Assembly (NCBI GenBank): GCA_021813745.1
Contig: JAKAJO010000009.1
Span: forward strand, 1-37,693
DNA from: Acidobacteriota bacterium
GTDB lineage: Bacteria; Acidobacteriota; Terriglobia; Terriglobales; Acidobacteriaceae
DNA length: 37,693 nucleotides
Reading direction: 5' to 3'
Shown: piece by piece, positions 8,063 to 18,041 of the stretch
Position numbering within the stretch: the stretch's first letter is position 1
Layout of the letters: each line of letters begins with the position of its first letter
Program-made: the position numbers and the translations under genes
Notes under the pieces: model-generated
Databases searched by the model: none
What the model was told of the DNA's origin: nothing
Seen by the model: the letters and a program-made list of their open reading frames with translations, nothing else

Positions 8063-8860
8063 TCAGTACCAGACACGAAGTCCAAATACGAAACTCGAAT
8101 CGTGCGCGGTCTCTCCCGACTGCCGGGCATAGTCCGCTGTATTGCCGAATTTCCCGTTGTAGGCAAAACCGATGTACGGCGCGAATTTCCTGCTGAACTC
8201 ATATCGCAGCCGGAGACCGGTATCGATCTCCGACAAGCCGGAACCAATGCCTCGATTGCGATCATCTTTGTTGTAGAAATTCAGCTCGACCTGAGGTTGG
8301 GCAACAAGACGCTGTGTGATCAGCAGGTCGTACAAGCCATTGATGCGGCCTGCCAAGTTCCCTCCGCCGCGAAAGTAAAATGTCGGCTCAAATTCGAAGA
8401 ATTGGGGCGCCAAGCCTTCAATCCCCACCGCTCCCCAGGTTCGCCGTGGTCCGGAATCGAGGTCTTCTCTTATGCCCGCCTGCACGTCGAAATATCGCAT
8501 GCGGGGGATAGGACGGTCGTAAAGCGCCTCCTGTATTCCGTCGCGAACGGCGCCGTTTTCTGCGAACCCTTCGGATTTCAGCCAGAGGCGGTTCATATCT
8601 GTTCCAACCCAGCCCTCTCCGTCCCACCGAAATTCATTGTTGGAGCCGCTTGTGCGGCCCTCCATCTGGTCGAAAAGAACGTGCGCAAAAACGCCGTTGT
8701 CCTTCACCGGTGGCCCCATTCGACTTGCAGACGCCCGTTTCCCGGGATTGTCATTCGACATCTGCGCATTTGCAGCGAACTGCATAAGACAAAGAAGGAC
8801 GGCGATGAAAAGCGGCCTTTGGGCATTGCGGCAGAAAGAACAGTGGGGTTTCCGCATCAT
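8063..8860 (-). CDS. copB: CopB-type outer membrane copper resistance protein
   Basis: The start is placed at the ATG at 8860 because it overlaps the copA stop in an ATGA junction, giving 265 residues. A signal peptide (PLFIAVLLCLMQFAANAQ) is followed by a CopB-type beta-barrel sequence with the family landmarks: WDGEGWVGTDMNRLWLKSEG, RYFDVQAGIREDL, TWGAVGIEGLAPQFFEFEPT, LEIDTGLRLRYEFSRKFAPY-type strands and a C-terminal aromatic (LRVWY), as is usual for outer-membrane proteins. CopB works with CopA to handle copper in the periplasm. The long Met-rich N-terminal repeat of pseudomonad CopB is absent; here the Met-rich tract is inside CopA. Confidence 0.92.
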   Translation of the reverse strand: MMRKPHCSFCRNAQRPLFIAVLLCLMQFAANAQMSNDNPGKRASASRMGPPVKDNGVFAHVLFDQMEGRTSGSNNEFRWDGEGWVGTDMNRLWLKSEGFAENGAVRDGIQEALYDRPIPRMRYFDVQAGIREDLDSGPRRTWGAVGIEGLAPQFFEFEPTFYFRGGGNLAGRINGLYDLLITQRLVAQPQVELNFYNKDDRNRGIGSGLSEIDTGLRLRYEFSRKFAPYIGFAYNGKFGNTADYARQSGETAHDSSFVFGLRVWY

Positions 8861-10782
8861 GACACCACCACCGTTCGGAACATGCCGGCTTCCATGTGAT
8901 AGAGCAAATGGCAGTGATAGGCCCAACGTCCCCGCGTGTCTGCGCTGACCAGGTAACTGACCCTCTCGGATGGCTTGACGATCACCGTGTGTTTGTAGGG
9001 GTTGAACTCTCCATGTCCGTTCTCCAGCTCGCTCCAGAAGCCATGCAGGTGGATGGGATGTTCCATCATGGTGTCGTTGATCAGCACGAAGCGGACCCGG
9101 TCCCCGAGCTTCAACTCGATAGGATTCGCGTCCGAAAATTTCTCGCCGTTGAATCCCCAGATAAAACGCTCCATGTTGCCGGTCAGGTGCAGCTCGATTT
9201 CCACCACCGGCGGGCGGCCGTCCACGCCTCGGTAACGTGCGCGAAGGTCGGCGTACGTCAGCACGCGCCGTCCGTTCCCGGCCAATCCGTCGCCCGGCTC
9301 GTTGAGCCGCTCTGTCACGTGCATGGAGACCATGTCCACCTGCGGCCCAAGATGGAGATGCACAGGGTTGGACGGCACCAATTCCTGTATCTCGCCAGCG
9401 CCCGGCGGCGGCATCGCTCGTCCTGTATCTGTCCAGGGTTGCGGAAATGGAGTGGTTCCCGGGCCCATCGTCATTTCCATGCCGAACATCTCGGGCATGA
9501 GAGCATTCTGTGCAGGTTCTGGCGGCGTTGCGGGCGGATTATTATGGCCCGCATTCCCCATATCCATGCCTGCCATGTCGGCCTTGGTCATCCCATCAAT
9601 TCCGGCCATATTCATGCCAGACATTCCTGCCATTCCGGCCATGCCCATGTCGGTCATTGTGCGCATGGGGCGGGGATCCATCGGCGGTATCGCGCCCGTC
9701 ATGCCTGCTCTCGGAGCGAGAGTGCCGCGGGCAAAGCCTGTCCGGTCTTCTGATTGCGCGAAGATGGTGTAGGCGGCTTCTTCCCGGGGCTGCACGATCA
9801 CGTCATACACTTCGGCAACGCCCATGCGGAATTCGTCAACTGTCACGGGTTCGACTTCGTTGCCGTCTGCGGCAACCACCGTCATCGGCAGGCCAGGAAT
9901 TCGGACATCGAAGAAGGTGTCGGAAGCCCCGTTGATGAAGCGCAGCCGAACCCGCTCGCCCGGCTGAAACAGCGCGGTCCAGTTCGACTTTGCCGGGTTT
10001 CCGTTGAGAAGAAACGTATAGCCCGAGACGTCGGAGATGTCCGTCGGGGTCATGTTCATTCTTCCCCACATCAGGCGATCGGCAACGGTCGCCCGAAGAC
10101 CTTTCCTGCGAACGTCGGAGAAAAACGTGCCGGCCGTCCGACGATGGAAGTTGTAGTATTCGCTGTCTTCTTTCAGGTTGCTGAAGATGATCTCCGGATT
10201 GGTATCTGTCCAATCGGTGAGCAGAATGACGTATTCCCGGTCGAACGGGATCGGATCCTTGCCGCGCGGATCGATGATGAGCGCGCCAAGCAAGCCCGTC
10301 TGTTCCTGGAATCGAGTGTGGCTGTGATACCAGTACGTTCCATTCTGCATAACCGGGAAGCGATAGACGAACGTCTCGTCAGGGGCGATGCCGGTGTAAC
10401 TCAACCCGGGAACTCCGTCCATATCCGCGGGGAGGCGAATTCCATGCCAATGAATTGAGGTGAACACCTTCATTCGATTGGTGACGCGAATCGACACCAC
10501 GTCGCCTTCACGCCAGCGTAGGGTTGGGCCGGGCGCTGAACCGTTGACGGCGGTCGTCATCGCTCGACGGCCCGTGAAGTTGACAGGTAGGGTATCGATG
10601 GTTAGATCGAAGTTGCTGCCGGACAGTTCGACCGGTTGACTGGTCGCGACACTCTCGGCAACGAGAGGTGCGGTCTTCAGGTCGAGCAGCGAAACTGCAG
10701 CTCCTGAAGCGAACCCCTGTACAAATCGGCGACGGCTTATGGGGAATCGGCGCAGGCCGACTCTACTTTCGGTTCTACTCAT
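8857..10782 (-). CDS. copA: CopA-type multicopper oxidase, Tat-exported
   Basis: The protein should oxidise periplasmic Cu(I) and sequester copper. The start at 10782 (MSRTESRVGLRRF) puts a Tat signal (ISRRRFVQGF) near the N-terminus; an ATG 48 nt upstream gives an unlikely extension. The cupredoxin copper motifs are all present: HWHG, WYHSHTRFQEQTG, HPIHLHGFW and the C-terminal HCHLLYHMEAGM with Cys, His and Met ligands of the type 1 and trinuclear sites. A Met/Gly/Asp-rich tract (DMGMAGMAGMSGMNMAG and following) lies between the second and third domains, as in PcoA/CopA. Length (641 aa) is normal. copB overlaps its stop by 4 bp, and a secreted Cys-rich gene precedes it. Confidence 0.95.
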   Translation of the reverse strand: MSRTESRVGLRRFPISRRRFVQGFASGAAVSLLDLKTAPLVAESVATSQPVELSGSNFDLTIDTLPVNFTGRRAMTTAVNGSAPGPTLRWREGDVVSIRVTNRMKVFTSIHWHGIRLPADMDGVPGLSYTGIAPDETFVYRFPVMQNGTYWYHSHTRFQEQTGLLGALIIDPRGKDPIPFDREYVILLTDWTDTNPEIIFSNLKEDSEYYNFHRRTAGTFFSDVRRKGLRATVADRLMWGRMNMTPTDISDVSGYTFLLNGNPAKSNWTALFQPGERVRLRFINGASDTFFDVRIPGLPMTVVAADGNEVEPVTVDEFRMGVAEVYDVIVQPREEAAYTIFAQSEDRTGFARGTLAPRAGMTGAIPPMDPRPMRTMTDMGMAGMAGMSGMNMAGIDGMTKADMAGMDMGNAGHNNPPATPPEPAQNALMPEMFGMEMTMGPGTTPFPQPWTDTGRAMPPPGAGEIQELVPSNPVHLHLGPQVDMVSMHVTERLNEPGDGLAGNGRRVLTYADLRARYRGVDGRPPVVEIELHLTGNMERFIWGFNGEKFSDANPIELKLGDRVRFVLINDTMMEHPIHLHGFWSELENGHGEFNPYKHTVIVKPSERVSYLVSADTRGRWAYHCHLLYHMEAGMFRTVVVS

Positions 10783-10944
10783 AGGTTCTCTCAAAAGCTG
10801 CAGGGCGAAGAGCCAGGTGTTCTGCGCCACAGTGGGATAGATCGCAATTCATCAACTATCGACCGCCAATGAAGCGACACGTCAGGATGTCAGGACAAGC
10901 TGGATGCATATCCGAACGACGGCAGAAATGTTTCGGACCGCGGC

Positions 10945-11364
10945 CTAAACGCGAATATTCAGGAAGGATTCAAGTCTGGAAGGTGTTGGAGCGCGCAAAC
11001 ATCGCAGTTTGTGCAGGGAGAGCCCGCTTAGCACAGAGTCAAAGTCGAAATAGGCGGAGCGCTCGAACTGGGGGACAGAAGCGCTGGCAACCTGCTCGGC
11101 AAGCTGATCCGGATGGAATGGCAAAAACACAGGATCTTTATGCGTGCAGATTCGATAACTGCAGTTGCCCCGAATGGAGACTAGCTTCGTTCCAGGGGTA
11201 TGAACCCTGCAAAAGCGCTCCATGCCGCTCATTTTCGACATGGACGCATTACCAGCGGGTGAGTCTGTTTGGCACAAACAACACCGTAAGGCGCACATAC
11301 TCAGCGCCATCTGCGTACTGAGCAGCAGTGCGAGCACGAACGCGGCGGTGAACAGTCGATACAT
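10945..11364 (-). CDS. Secreted Cys-rich protein upstream of copA
   Basis: This 139-residue ORF opens with a signal peptide (MYRLFTAAFVLALLLSTQMA). A cysteine cluster follows (MCALRCCLC, then SKMSGMERFC), with more Cys at NCSYRICTH and LRCL. The family is not recognised. The position just upstream of copA on the same strand, and the Cys/Met content, suggest a periplasmic copper or soft-metal binding protein. The design resembles the protein at 1673-2062, although the sequences align poorly. The Shine-Dalgarno is weak, so the exact start is less sure. Confidence 0.55.
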   Translation of the reverse strand: MYRLFTAAFVLALLLSTQMALSMCALRCCLCQTDSPAGNASMSKMSGMERFCRVHTPGTKLVSIRGNCSYRICTHKDPVFLPFHPDQLAEQVASASVPQFERSAYFDFDSVLSGLSLHKLRCLRAPTPSRLESFLNIRV

Positions 11365-11508
11365 TCCATTTTCAGGCTACTACCTGCCTGGTGCTGGGAA
11401 CAAGTCTGGAACTCTGAATCTCAAAAATCAGTCGAGCAGAATCCGTAGAGTGCGCTCGTCAGTTGCGGCCCAAAACGGCATGGGCATTTCTCTCAGAAGG
11501 AGGATATC

Positions 11509-11737
11509 GTGGCATCGATAGCACAAGGGCAATCTTTGTTCGAGATTGACGGCGAACTGGATCTTCGCCTCGACGAGATCGAAGAGGAAATCGAAAGCCG
11601 CGCTCGGGCTTCGGCCGAGCTAATGGAGCGATTCCAGCAGTTCAGCGAGGCGCATAGTGAAAAGGCGGATCGGACGCTTCCTCCGCATGATGGAAGTGCG
11701 CATCCAGTACTGCCGGAGCGAAGCGTCTCGGTTATGA
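11509..11737 (+). pseudogene. Truncated Gp157-like gene, interrupted by an IS21 fragment
   Basis: A strong AGAAGGAGG precedes the GTG at 11509, so this was a real gene. The first 57 residues (FEIDGELDLRLDEIEEEIES and following) form a charged coiled coil like the N-terminal half of Gp157-type proteins. The frame then breaks after EKADR: about 5 nt are missing relative to the reading that continues RFLRMMEVRIQYCRSEASRL in another frame. This fits loss of one copy of an ATCGG direct repeat. The second half of the gene is replaced by istA sequence at about 11730. Family membership is a judgement from pattern only. Confidence 0.55.
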
Positions 11738-12142
11738 ACGTGAGACGGTGGTCTTCGATCCGATGCACTACCGGGCCCTGCTGGAACAGAAGACGCGGGC
11801 ACTGGACCAGGCCGCGCCCTGGCCGGCTGGCAGTTGCCGGAGTGCTTCGCGCAACTGCGGCGTCTTCTCGAAGCCAGACTCAAGAAGCACGGTAGCCGCG
11901 AGCATGTGCAGGTGCTCCGCCTGATGGAGACCTTCGCCCTTGTGGAAGTAACTCACGCCATCGAAGATGCCTTGCTTCTGGGGACTATCAGCTTCGACTC
12001 GGTGCGCCATCTTCTGTTGTGCCGCATCGAACGGAGGCCGCCTCGGCTGGATATGGATAGCTATCAGCATCTGCCCGTGGCGCAGGTGCGCACCACGCAG
12101 GCTGCCGACTACATGACTCTGCTGGCGGAGGCATGCGCATGA
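11733..12142 (+). pseudogene. istA 3' fragment (IS21 transposase C-terminus)
   Basis: From 11733 the sequence encodes YERETVVFDPMHYRALLEQK and, after one missing base near 11819, continues as PECFAQLRRLLEARLKKHGS and HLPVAQVRTTQAADYMTLLA in the frame ending at 12142. This is the C-terminal part of an IS21-family IstA transposase. The catalytic DDE core and the left end of the element are absent, so it is an inactive remnant. It ends overlapping istB, as in intact IS21 elements. Confidence 0.75.
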
Positions 12143-12786
12143 GGGGCGCCGAGCCTTCCGCATCGAACACCGCGACTCACACAGCCGACACGCCGCAGCT
12201 TCTGCTGGAACATCACCTCAAGGAACTGCGGCTGCCCACCATTCTGCGCGAGTACGACAAGGTGGCGCGGCAGTGCGCAGTTGAGCAGGTGGACTATCAA
12301 CACTACCTGCTGCGCATCACTGAACTGGAGTTACTGGACCGCGAGCGCCGGGCAACAGAACGCCGCATCAGGCAAGCGAAGTTCCCGGTCGTCAAGACCA
12401 TGGACAACTTTGACTTCCTCGACATCCCCGCGCTGAACAAGACCCTGGTGCTGGAGCTGGCGCGATCGGAGTTCCTTGCCCGGCGTGAGAACGTGCTGCT
12501 GCTCGGCAACAGCGGCACGGGTAAAACCCATATCGCTCTGGCCCTGGGCCTGGCTGCCTGTCAGCGCGGACATCGCGTGCGCTTTACGACTGCCGCTTCT
12601 CTGGTCAGTGAACTGATCGAAGCTCGCGACGAGAAGAAGCTGCTCCGCTTCCAGAAGCAGATCGCCAGCTACGAACTGCTGATCGTCGATGAGCTGGGCT
12701 TCGTGCCGCTGTCCAAGACTGGCGCCGAACTGCTCTTCGAGATGCTCAGCCTACGCGACGAACGCGGTTCAACGATGGTCACTTGA
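12139..12786 (+). pseudogene. istB: istB, C-terminally truncated (IS21 helper ATPase)
   Basis: The ORF encodes an IstB-type AAA+ helper: N-terminal helices (LKELRLPTILREYDKVARQC), an LDIPALNKTLVLELARSEFL stretch, Walker A GNSGTGKTH and Walker B LLIVDELGFVPLS. IstB is normally near 250-260 residues, but this one stops after DERGSTMVT, before the sensor and C-terminal helices. The right end of the element is therefore lost. GGAGG lies 7 nt before the ATG at 12139. With IstA broken as well, transposition is not possible from this copy. Confidence 0.85.
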
Positions 12787-12893
12787 TGCCAAAATATCCG
12801 AGAGATGGTGCAGTTTGCGGAAGCACCTTAGACCTTAGGTTTGATGATTAATGGAGTAAATTCCTTTCTCAGCTCTAGGAACGAACCCCGCAG

Positions 12894-14366
<1,473 letters not shown>

Positions 14367-14654
14367 CTACTTTGCCTTTCCTTCCGGTTTCGATGGATAT
14401 CCCGCATCCGCAGTCGCTTTCGTCAAAGCAGCGACGTTGGTCCTGGCATCGTCATAGGTGACAGTGGCTTCTCTCTTCGCGTAGCTCACATCCACTTTTT
14501 CGACTCCTGGAACCTCTCGCAGCGCCTTGCGTACAGTGATGGGGCAAACCGGGCAGGTCATGCTGGGTACGTTGAGGGTGACGGTACGTGTAGCCGCGAA
14601 GGCCGAAATGGGTGCGGCCAGCATACAAATGACAAACCAGACTCTCTTCTTCAT
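14367..14654 (-). CDS. merP: Periplasmic mercury-binding protein
   Basis: The 95-residue protein has a signal peptide (MKKRVWFVICMLAAPISAFA) and one HMA domain with the Hg-binding motif SMTCPVCPITV (Cys34, Cys37), followed by GVEKVDVSYAKREATVTYDD. MerP hands Hg(II) to MerT. The ATG at 14654 is chosen over the TTG just before it because GGGGAG lies 6 nt upstream. The usual MTC-A-A-C core reads MTC-P-V-C, a tolerated change. It lies between merT and merA. Confidence 0.93.
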   Translation of the reverse strand: MKKRVWFVICMLAAPISAFAATRTVTLNVPSMTCPVCPITVRKALREVPGVEKVDVSYAKREATVTYDDARTNVAALTKATADAGYPSKPEGKAK

Positions 14655-14669
14655 CAACTTCTCCCCTTC

Positions 14670-15035
14670 TCAGTAAAACAACGGTGCAACGTAAGGAAAC
14701 GCAAGCGCGATCAACACCAGTCCGGCGACGACCCAGAACAGAATCTTATATAGCCGTTTTGTCTGCGGCAGCGCGCAGACTTCGCCGGGCAGGCACTTCT
14801 CCGCCGGACGATAGATACGCCGCCAAGCAAAATACAACGCAACCAACGCTGCGGCGATGAACAGTGGTCGATAGGGTTCGAGAACAGTCAAATTCCCGAT
14901 CCAAGCGCCGCTGAAGCCGAGGGCAATCAGCACCAGCGGCCCCAGGCAGCAGGTCGAGGCGAGAATGGCCGCCAGACCTCCCAGCGTCAATATCCCGGAC
15001 TTCGATTTCTCAGATGTCCCGTGTTCAGATGCCAT
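14670..15035 (-). CDS. merT: Mercury transport membrane protein
   Basis: MerT moves Hg(II) across the inner membrane. The 121-residue protein has three membrane segments with the vicinal pair Cys29-Cys30 in the first (ASTCCLGPLVL), and a second Cys pair (Cys81, Cys87) in the cytoplasmic loop CLPGEVC. It ends in the family signature LAFPYVAPLFY. The start at 15035 (MASEHG) is chosen because it lies downstream of the MerR-controlled promoter; the longer upstream reading would overlap the operator. The nearest Shine-Dalgarno (GGAGAG) is unusually far, about 16 nt. Confidence 0.93.
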   Translation of the reverse strand: MASEHGTSEKSKSGILTLGGLAAILASTCCLGPLVLIALGFSGAWIGNLTVLEPYRPLFIAAALVALYFAWRRIYRPAEKCLPGEVCALPQTKRLYKILFWVVAGLVLIALAFPYVAPLFY

Positions 15036-15063
15036 GCGTCTTGTTTTCTTTCTCTCCGAATTC

Positions 15064-15095
15064 AGAGTACTCTCCGTACATAGGTACGGAGTCAA
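15064..15095 (-). promoter_or_regulatory. MerR operator-promoter
   Basis: The palindrome CTCCGTAC-ATAG-GTACGGAG occupies 15072-15091. On the minus strand it lies between a -35 box TTGACT (15090-15095) and a -10 box TACTCT (15064-15069). The spacing is 20 bp, slightly longer than the 19 bp typical of MerR-type promoters, which are under-twisted by the activator. It drives merT-merP-merA; the divergent merR starts only a few bases beyond the -35 box. Confidence 0.92.
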
Positions 15096-15097
15096 GC

Positions 15098-15496
15098 ATG
15101 AAATCACGAATGACCATCGGAAAATTGGCCGAGGCCGCCGAAGTGGGTGTAGAAACCATCCGCTTTTACCAGCGTTCAGGGCTGTTGCAGGAGCCAGATC
15201 GCCCTTTGTCGGGATACCGGGAATACACGGCTGAGGATGCCAGGAGCGTCCGCTTTATCAAGCGTGCGCAAACGCTCGGCTTCAGTTTGAACGACATAGC
15301 CGGCCTGCTCAAGCTCGACGGTCCCCAAACCTGCAGCATTACCCACGACCTCGCGCTCGCTAAACTGCATCTCGTGGAAGACAAGATCGCAGACCTCGAA
15401 TCCATCCACGACGCCTTGAGACAAATGATCCGCCAGTGCGAGCTCAAACAGAAACGAGGAACCTGTCCCATCATTGAGTCACTAGTGCAGGGATGA
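15098..15496 (+). CDS. merR: Mercury-responsive MerR regulator
   Basis: From the ATG at 15098 the protein has 132 residues. It has the MerR winged-helix start (MTIGKLAEAAEVGVETIRFY), the wing (GYREYTAEDARSVRFIKRAQ) and the dimerisation helix. The three Hg(II)-binding cysteines are present at positions 79, 114 and 123 (QTCSITH, RQCELKQ, GTCPII), the spacing of mercury-specific MerR proteins. A second ATG at 15110 is possible; neither has a clear Shine-Dalgarno. The start codon nearly abuts the operator, so merR and the structural genes share a control region. Confidence 0.95.
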   Translation: MKSRMTIGKLAEAAEVGVETIRFYQRSGLLQEPDRPLSGYREYTAEDARSVRFIKRAQTLGFSLNDIAGLLKLDGPQTCSITHDLALAKLHLVEDKIADLESIHDALRQMIRQCELKQKRGTCPIIESLVQG

Positions 15497-15567
15497 AAAG
15501 ACCTCTGACAGGCATGAGGATGAATCTCTACGGTTGCACTGGCCTGAATGATCAGTTCGAAATCAAA

Positions 15568-16356
15568 TCATTTTCTTGAAACAATGACGGCGTAGCCGAG
15601 TTTTCCGTTTTGCGTGGCCTGGAGTGCCGTTTGGGCAAATTGTTTGGCGACGCCAAAGTCCACACCGGGCAGATGGAGTTTCTTGAGGGCGACAGCGATT
15701 TCCGCGCCGAAGAGCTTGCCCTGAATTTCTCGCACCATGGAAACGAGCGCGTCACGGTGATCTTCCACTGTTACGGCTTGAAAGCCGGCAAGGGCCAGAA
15801 TTTCAGAGTAGCGACGTGTGGGCCGGGCGTCGCCGATGCAGGCGATCCAGGAGAGCAGACCCTCCAATTCGGGAATTGCTTCTTCTGTTTTTGTCAGGTC
15901 GCTAAGGCCCAGCAGTCCTGACGGTTTGAGCACGCGAACAAACTCCCGCGCTGCAACCGGCTTACTGGGAAAAGTGCAAAAGGCGCACTCGCAGATGATC
16001 GCATCAAAGGTTTTATCGCCAAACGGCAACCGCTCCGCATCACCGACTTGAAAGCTGAGGAGTCCGCCGAGTCCGAGCCGGCCTGCCTCGTCTATTGCGA
16101 GACTCACGTTCTCTTGACTCAAATCGACGCCAGTAACCTTGCAACCGAAGGACTCTGCGAGATAGAAAGCACTGGTTCCACGACCTGACGCGACATCGAG
16201 GATGTGAGATTCGCGTGTAAGTGCAAGCAGATTCCCAAGACGTCCGGTGAGTCGAGTTCCTCCAGGATGAAAGCTGTCCCCGAGCAATATGCGCGCGAAA
16301 TCACTACCGTAAAACGTGGCGCAGCACTGCTTGACGCTTGGCTCTTCCATGTTCAT
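15568..16356 (-). CDS. Class I SAM-dependent methyltransferase, paired with radical SAM enzyme
   Basis: The 262-residue protein has SAM motif I ILDVASGRGTSAFYLA, motif II VTGVDLS, post-I GDAERLPFGDKTFDAIICE and a C-terminal substrate part. Cysteines stand out: KQCCATFYGSDFARILLGDS near the N-terminus and CECAFCTF after the SAM motif. Cys patterns like this occur in ArsM-type metalloid methyltransferases, but the full ArsM three-Cys arrangement is not established here. The start lies 3 nt beyond the stop of the radical SAM gene, so both are one transcription unit. A substrate that is a metalloid, thiol or lipid is possible; none can be proved. Confidence 0.75.
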   Translation of the reverse strand: MNMEEPSVKQCCATFYGSDFARILLGDSFHPGGTRLTGRLGNLLALTRESHILDVASGRGTSAFYLAESFGCKVTGVDLSQENVSLAIDEAGRLGLGGLLSFQVGDAERLPFGDKTFDAIICECAFCTFPSKPVAAREFVRVLKPSGLLGLSDLTKTEEAIPELEGLLSWIACIGDARPTRRYSEILALAGFQAVTVEDHRDALVSMVREIQGKLFGAEIAVALKKLHLPGVDFGVAKQFAQTALQATQNGKLGYAVIVSRK

Positions 16357-16359
16357 CCC

Positions 16360-17946
16360 CTAACCCGATTTGCTTTCGGTGATTTGAAACAGAGAGTCCA
16401 CTTCCATCCGCTCAGTCTCTTCATGGAAGTCGAAGACAACCGGCTGCGGTTGATAAGGCATGCCATCCCGGCGAGCTTGTTTGCGCATTGGTTCCATAGC
16501 ATCCAGCTGAATTCGGGCCTGTTCGCGGTAACCGACCGAGTTGTACGAACAAAACGGGATCTGCTTTCCACCTGGGAGCAAAAACTCCTTGCAGCATTTC
16601 ATCAGATTCTTCTGGTTGAAGGTCCATGGGTCCATGAAGTCCTGCAGCATGATCATGACCATGTTCTTTGCGATATCGCCGATGGTAAGGCTCTCCGGAA
16701 GTCCGCACGCCTGGCATGAGATGGCGAACTGCTCGGCTGACTTCTGCGAGCCGGAAACCGACGAGGAGGACCAGAGTCCTTCAAGGGCTTTCTTGATCTC
16801 CAGGCTGAAGTCGGGCATCACTCGATTCGTGATGTAGTCGAGATAGTCGTATACATTCACGATGCGCGAGAGCGGCGTTACGTTTTCACCATCAATAAAT
16901 GTGTAGGTGACCGAGTTGCATGAAGGAAAGCAGCACGGAACCGGGATGAAGTCACTGGCCACAAATCTGCCTGCCGTCTGCTGTTCAATCAGACGGACGA
17001 TGTCCGGAATGGTCATCCGCAGCATCGGATCGTGCTGCATGTGGCGGCCTGCGTGGAATGCCGGCTGAAAGTTGATGCCACGAATGGCTGGGTGTTTGAT
17101 GGCCAGTTCGATAATCTTGCCCACTTCATGGTCATTCACGCCGCGCTCGATGGCGGGAACGAGGGTGACGTTGAGGCCAATGGACGCGAGTCGATCCAGT
17201 GCAAGCAGCTTTTCCGCCAGAATGTCAGGCTCGCCGCGAATGATGCGATAAGTATCGCGGTCGAAGCCATCGAATTGAAAGTAGAGCGATGGGCGCACCT
17301 CAGCGAGTTGTTCGAGGAAACGATCATCATGTGCGATGCGTTTGCCGTTGGTGTTCACCATGACAAAAGGAATCCCGCGCGTGTGCGCAGCCCGCACGAA
17401 GTCGATGATCTGTGGATGGATCGTCGGTTCACCGCCGGAGAACTGCACCACTTCGGGGTTCCCCTCGGTGCGGACAAAATCGTCCAGCATCGCGTCAACT
17501 TCTTCCATCGTCAAGCTGAAGCCGGGCCGCGCATCGGCAAAGCACAACGGACAATTCATATTGCAGGCGCTGTTGACCTCGATGATGCCAAGGCACGCAT
17601 GTTGCTGATGATCAGGACATAGGCCGCAGTCGTGTGGACAGCCATCCTTGATCTCCGTGTCATAGGCCAGCGGAACGGTGCCCGGTTTGTTGAACTTACT
17701 GAAGTTGGCATAAGCTTGCGCATCGCCGTAGACAAGCGCTTCAAACGGGCCGCACTCCGGGCACCGTTTGGCCATGTAAACCTTGTTGTCGCGCAGCAGA
17801 ATCTTGGCATCAATCACCTTTCTGCATTGCGGGCAGATGCTGCGGGTGAGTTCGTAGAAGACGTAGTCGGCGTCCTTCTTACGCTGTGGGCGGGATGGAA
17901 TGTCGGTGGTTCGCGGTCCGTTCAAAATGTCCAAGTGCGTCACCAT
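16360..17946 (-). CDS. COG1964-type radical SAM enzyme with extra Cys motifs
   Basis: The 528-residue protein has a Cys-rich N-terminal zinc-ribbon-like part (SICPQCRKV; KRCPECGPF), then GCPHDCGLCPDHQQHACLG and the radical SAM cluster motif CNMNCPLC (CX3CX2C). SAM-binding elements follow (QFSGGEPTIHPQ; VMVNTNGKRIA). Further cysteines lie in CCFPSCNSV, CQACG and NLMKCCKEF, which suggests additional Fe-S clusters. The layout matches COG1964, the group containing MJ0619 and tetraether synthase (Tes), which make carbon-carbon bonds or methylations by radical chemistry. Substrate is unknown. The methyltransferase gene follows at 3 nt. Confidence 0.8.
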   Translation of the reverse strand: MVTHLDILNGPRTTDIPSRPQRKKDADYVFYELTRSICPQCRKVIDAKILLRDNKVYMAKRCPECGPFEALVYGDAQAYANFSKFNKPGTVPLAYDTEIKDGCPHDCGLCPDHQQHACLGIIEVNSACNMNCPLCFADARPGFSLTMEEVDAMLDDFVRTEGNPEVVQFSGGEPTIHPQIIDFVRAAHTRGIPFVMVNTNGKRIAHDDRFLEQLAEVRPSLYFQFDGFDRDTYRIIRGEPDILAEKLLALDRLASIGLNVTLVPAIERGVNDHEVGKIIELAIKHPAIRGINFQPAFHAGRHMQHDPMLRMTIPDIVRLIEQQTAGRFVASDFIPVPCCFPSCNSVTYTFIDGENVTPLSRIVNVYDYLDYITNRVMPDFSLEIKKALEGLWSSSSVSGSQKSAEQFAISCQACGLPESLTIGDIAKNMVMIMLQDFMDPWTFNQKNLMKCCKEFLLPGGKQIPFCSYNSVGYREQARIQLDAMEPMRKQARRDGMPYQPQPVVFDFHEETERMEVDSLFQITESKSG

Positions 17947-18041
17947 TGTCGCAGAATCAACTCTACGTCTCTTTAGGTGGTGCCATCAATCTAAGCTCGT
18001 GTGAGAGCGAGTTTTCCACGACGGAAGGGTTACTCGCAATT

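Larger units (their letters stand above)
11733..12786 (+). mobile_element. IS21-family remnant lacking both ends
   Basis: The stretch holds the istA C-terminal fragment and a truncated istB in the usual overlapping order. No terminal inverted repeats or target duplication are visible. It joins the broken Gp157-like gene on the left and a short spacer before merA on the right, so it marks a rearrangement boundary between the copper and mercury blocks. Confidence 0.75.

Noticed and set aside
8006..8899. 297-codon frame opposite copB
   Set aside because: Antisense to copB; no family pattern or ribosome-binding site.
12139..12786. Functional IS21 element
   Set aside because: IstB ends about 40 residues early, IstA lacks its catalytic part and no terminal inverted repeats were found.
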